NCBI GenBank assembly: GCA_031264015.1
Contig: JAISET010000085.1
Coordinates: 1-33,744, forward strand
From: Deltaproteobacteria bacterium
Lineage (GTDB): Bacteria > Desulfobacterota > Desulfarculia > Adiutricales > Adiutricaceae
Direction: 5' to 3'
Length of the DNA: 33,744 bases
The notes under the pieces were generated by a model. That model ran no database searches and was not told the origin of the DNA. It worked only from the letters and a program-made list of their open reading frames with translations. The translations under genes and the position numbers were made by a program. Position 1 is the first letter of the stretch. Every line of letters starts with the position of its first letter. Of this stretch, positions 32,187-33,744 are shown piece after piece.

Positions 32187-33283
32187 GCGGGGCCCCGGGC
32201 CTCACGGTGGTCCACGCCGCCCCCGGGGGACAGACGGAGCTTTTGGAGAGGGACAACCGCTACCGCGAGCTTCTTTTCGCCCGGTTCGGACAACGTTTTT
32301 TGGACTACCGGGCCGCCTGGGCCGAGGCCGGTCCTTTTCATGACCCGGGGGCGCGCCCCCTGAGCCTGGACCTGGCCGTCAACTCCGGCTGCCAGCTCTC
32401 CTGCCTGATGTGCCCGCTGCCCGCCAGAAGACGCCGGGGCGGCGCCCCCGCCGGGGCGGCGGCAAATTCCCGCTCCCCGGGACCGCCCGCGGACAAGCAA
32501 CCCCCCCCCGACGTTCCGATGAGCGACGGGCTCTACGCCAGGCTCATGGACGAGGCCAGGGAGACGTCGCTCCCGGCCATGACCCTGGGGCTGGCCAGCG
32601 AGCCTTTGCTGAGGCCCGGCATAGTCCGCCTCATAGAGCGGGCCGTCGGGGCCGGCGTCATGGACGTGCGGCTGGGCACCAACGGGGCGGCGCTGACCCG
32701 GGCGCTGGCGGAGGGCCTGGTCGGGAGCGGGCTCACGCGCCTGGAGGTCTCGGTGGACGCCGTCACGGCCGGGACGTACCGCTCGGTGCGCCCCGGGGGC
32801 GACTTTGACGCGCTGGTCCGCTCCATAGACGATTTTTTAGACCTGAGAGCCAAAAACAACCTCGACTTCCCCCTCCTGCGCCTGAGCTTTTTACGCCTCC
32901 CCCAAAACGAGGGGGAGCTGGACATGTTTCTCGAGCGCTTCGCCCCCCTGGCCGACATGGTCTCCGTCCAGAAGCCGGTCTGGTTCCCCGGCTCCAGGCT
33001 GCCGAGGCCAGGGTCCCTGGACGACCCCGACAAAAACTTCCGTTTGAAAGCGCAGTCCGGCGTCCGCTGCCACCAGCCCTGGCAGAGGCTGGGCCTGGAC
33101 CAGTCCGGGCGGGCCTGGCCCTGCTGCAGCTGGCACGGCGAGAGTCTTCTGAACCTCTCGGCGGAACGCCATAGCGTCTCGGACATCTGGCGCTCCGGGG
33201 CGATGACGGAGCTGCGGCGCGGGCACGAGGAGGGGGCGGTCCCCGCCGCCTGCCGGGACTGCGTCCTCTCGGGGGCTTACTGA
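32183..33283 (+). CDS. Radical SAM/SPASM protein with low-complexity insert
   Basis: This 366-residue protein has the radical SAM cluster motif CQLSCLMC (Cys70, Cys74, Cys77), LGLASEPLL in the GGE-like position, LGTNGAAL and LEVSVDAV. SPASM-region cysteines are Cys296, Cys314, Cys315, Cys357 and Cys360 (CHQPW, WPCCSW and CRDC), with SVSDIW between. This is the layout of enzymes that carry auxiliary clusters and modify peptides or sugars. Residues 81-112 are an Arg/Gly/Ala/Pro-rich insert directly after the cluster loop, which is unusual at that place. It overlaps the LytR_C gene by four bases, so the two are translated together. Target unknown. Confidence 0.87.
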   Translation: MSGAPGLTVVHAAPGGQTELLERDNRYRELLFARFGQRFLDYRAAWAEAGPFHDPGARPLSLDLAVNSGCQLSCLMCPLPARRRRGGAPAGAAANSRSPGPPADKQPPPDVPMSDGLYARLMDEARETSLPAMTLGLASEPLLRPGIVRLIERAVGAGVMDVRLGTNGAALTRALAEGLVGSGLTRLEVSVDAVTAGTYRSVRPGGDFDALVRSIDDFLDLRAKNNLDFPLLRLSFLRLPQNEGELDMFLERFAPLADMVSVQKPVWFPGSRLPRPGSLDDPDKNFRLKAQSGVRCHQPWQRLGLDQSGRAWPCCSWHGESLLNLSAERHSVSDIWRSGAMTELRRGHEEGAVPAACRDCVLSGAY

Positions 33284-33439
33284 GGGGGAGGGGGGACGGG
33301 GAGACGAAAACGGACTTTTCGGATTCGCGTCGTCAAGGCGTTTTGTCCAATTCCCGTAAAAATCCCGTCCAAATCCCGCCATGTGACGCGCGCCGCGCGA
33401 AAATAAAAATTTATCCTGTCATTTGAAAAGATAAATGAC

Positions 33440-33744
33440 ATGACAACCTCGCCGTCCATCGCGGCGGAGGTTTGAAAACGCGGGAGGATAACCGAATTCA
33501 AGCGCGAACCGAACGGCCGATTTGAACGGACGGCGGCGGCGTTCCCCAACTATGTCGGCGGCGGCGGGATGATCATCGGGGCGGACGACAACGGCGCGGC
33601 GGTCGGAGTTGACGACGCGGACGCGGCTTAAAATCGTCGGTCGAATCCGCGACGACGTCAGACCGCGGACGCCCGGTCTTTTTGACGTCGTCCAGGATAA
33701 AATCGACGGCGGGGACGTTGTCCGCGTCATCGCGTCATCGCGTC
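33440..33744 (+). pseudogene. Decayed AlbA_2 (schlafen-like AAA_4) gene, runs off right edge
   Basis: An ATG at 33440 opens a frame that meets TGA at 33473, then continues in the same frame as ITEFKRE, RTAAAFPNYVGGGGMIIGAD and AVGVDDADA, ending in TAA at 33629. From 33627 the third frame carries on with LKIVGRIRDDVRPRTPGLFD, VVQDKIDGGDVVRVIA to the window end. Joined, this is the AlbA_2 domain pattern (ESxTxEFKRE...AFxNxxGGxxxIGxDDxGxxxGVxdAxxxqLKIxdrIRdxixP). One in-frame stop and one frameshift, consistent with loss of about five bases between ADA and LKI, mark it as broken unless the sequence has errors. Homologues are ATP-binding, often helicase- or regulator-like proteins. Confidence 0.75.

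Noticed and set aside
33609-33625. Possible tRNA T-arm (GGTCGAATCC just downstream near 33640)
   Set aside because: No acceptor, anticodon or D-arm can be built around it; the bases are explained by the AlbA_2 coding remnant.

Overview
This 33.7 kb window is chromosomal DNA of a high-GC Gram-negative bacterium. Several lipobox lipoproteins, a three-gene MCE/Mla-type lipid-transport operon, a PilF-like TPR lipoprotein, a flagellar FliI ATPase, CheW and long-form HisG together fit a deltaproteobacterium-like (Desulfobacterota-type) genome. That placement is an inference from gene content and composition; there is no rRNA or other marker here. I found no tRNA, rRNA, CRISPR array, insertion sequence or prophage.

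Layout. The left edge holds the start of a UvrD-like helicase (minus strand), then an AT-rich array of degenerate ~70 bp repeats, then cheW behind a clear promoter containing a perfect inverted repeat. 2.3-5.8 kb is a plus-strand run: glycine-zipper lipoprotein, divergent MlaE-like permease, an ABC-ATPase-like protein that has lost its catalytic motifs, and an MlaD-like MCE protein, followed by a TPR lipoprotein. 7.5-19 kb is mostly minus strand: AbrB-family membrane protein with fructose-1,6-bisphosphatase, rpsU with its own promoter and terminator, an aminotransferase coupled to engB, then hisI-hisG-TPR lipoprotein, and a 626-residue membrane protein of unknown function. 19.5-33.3 kb is plus strand: FxLYD-type lipoprotein with two tandem type I methionine aminopeptidases; a tightly packed Sel1-radical SAM-recO-rluB cluster; fliI standing alone; an NhaD/CitMHS-type antiporter; and a proline-rich LytR_C-domain protein coupled to a second radical SAM/SPASM protein. 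The right edge carries a decayed AlbA_2 (schlafen-like) gene.

Two features stand out. First, the Mla-like operon contains an intact reading frame with the ABC-ATPase layout but no Walker A, no signature motif and no catalytic glutamate, so how the permease is powered is an open question. Second, short-period sequence expansion is widespread. Between genes there are an exact 17 x 8 bp array, AGT/AAC triplets, CTGA tetranucleotides, and 12-, 13- and ~70-bp repeats. Inside genes, conserved enzymes (EngB, HisG, RecO, MlaE-like, one radical SAM) carry low-complexity tails or inserts. In-frame repeat expansion may be generating these disordered extensions.
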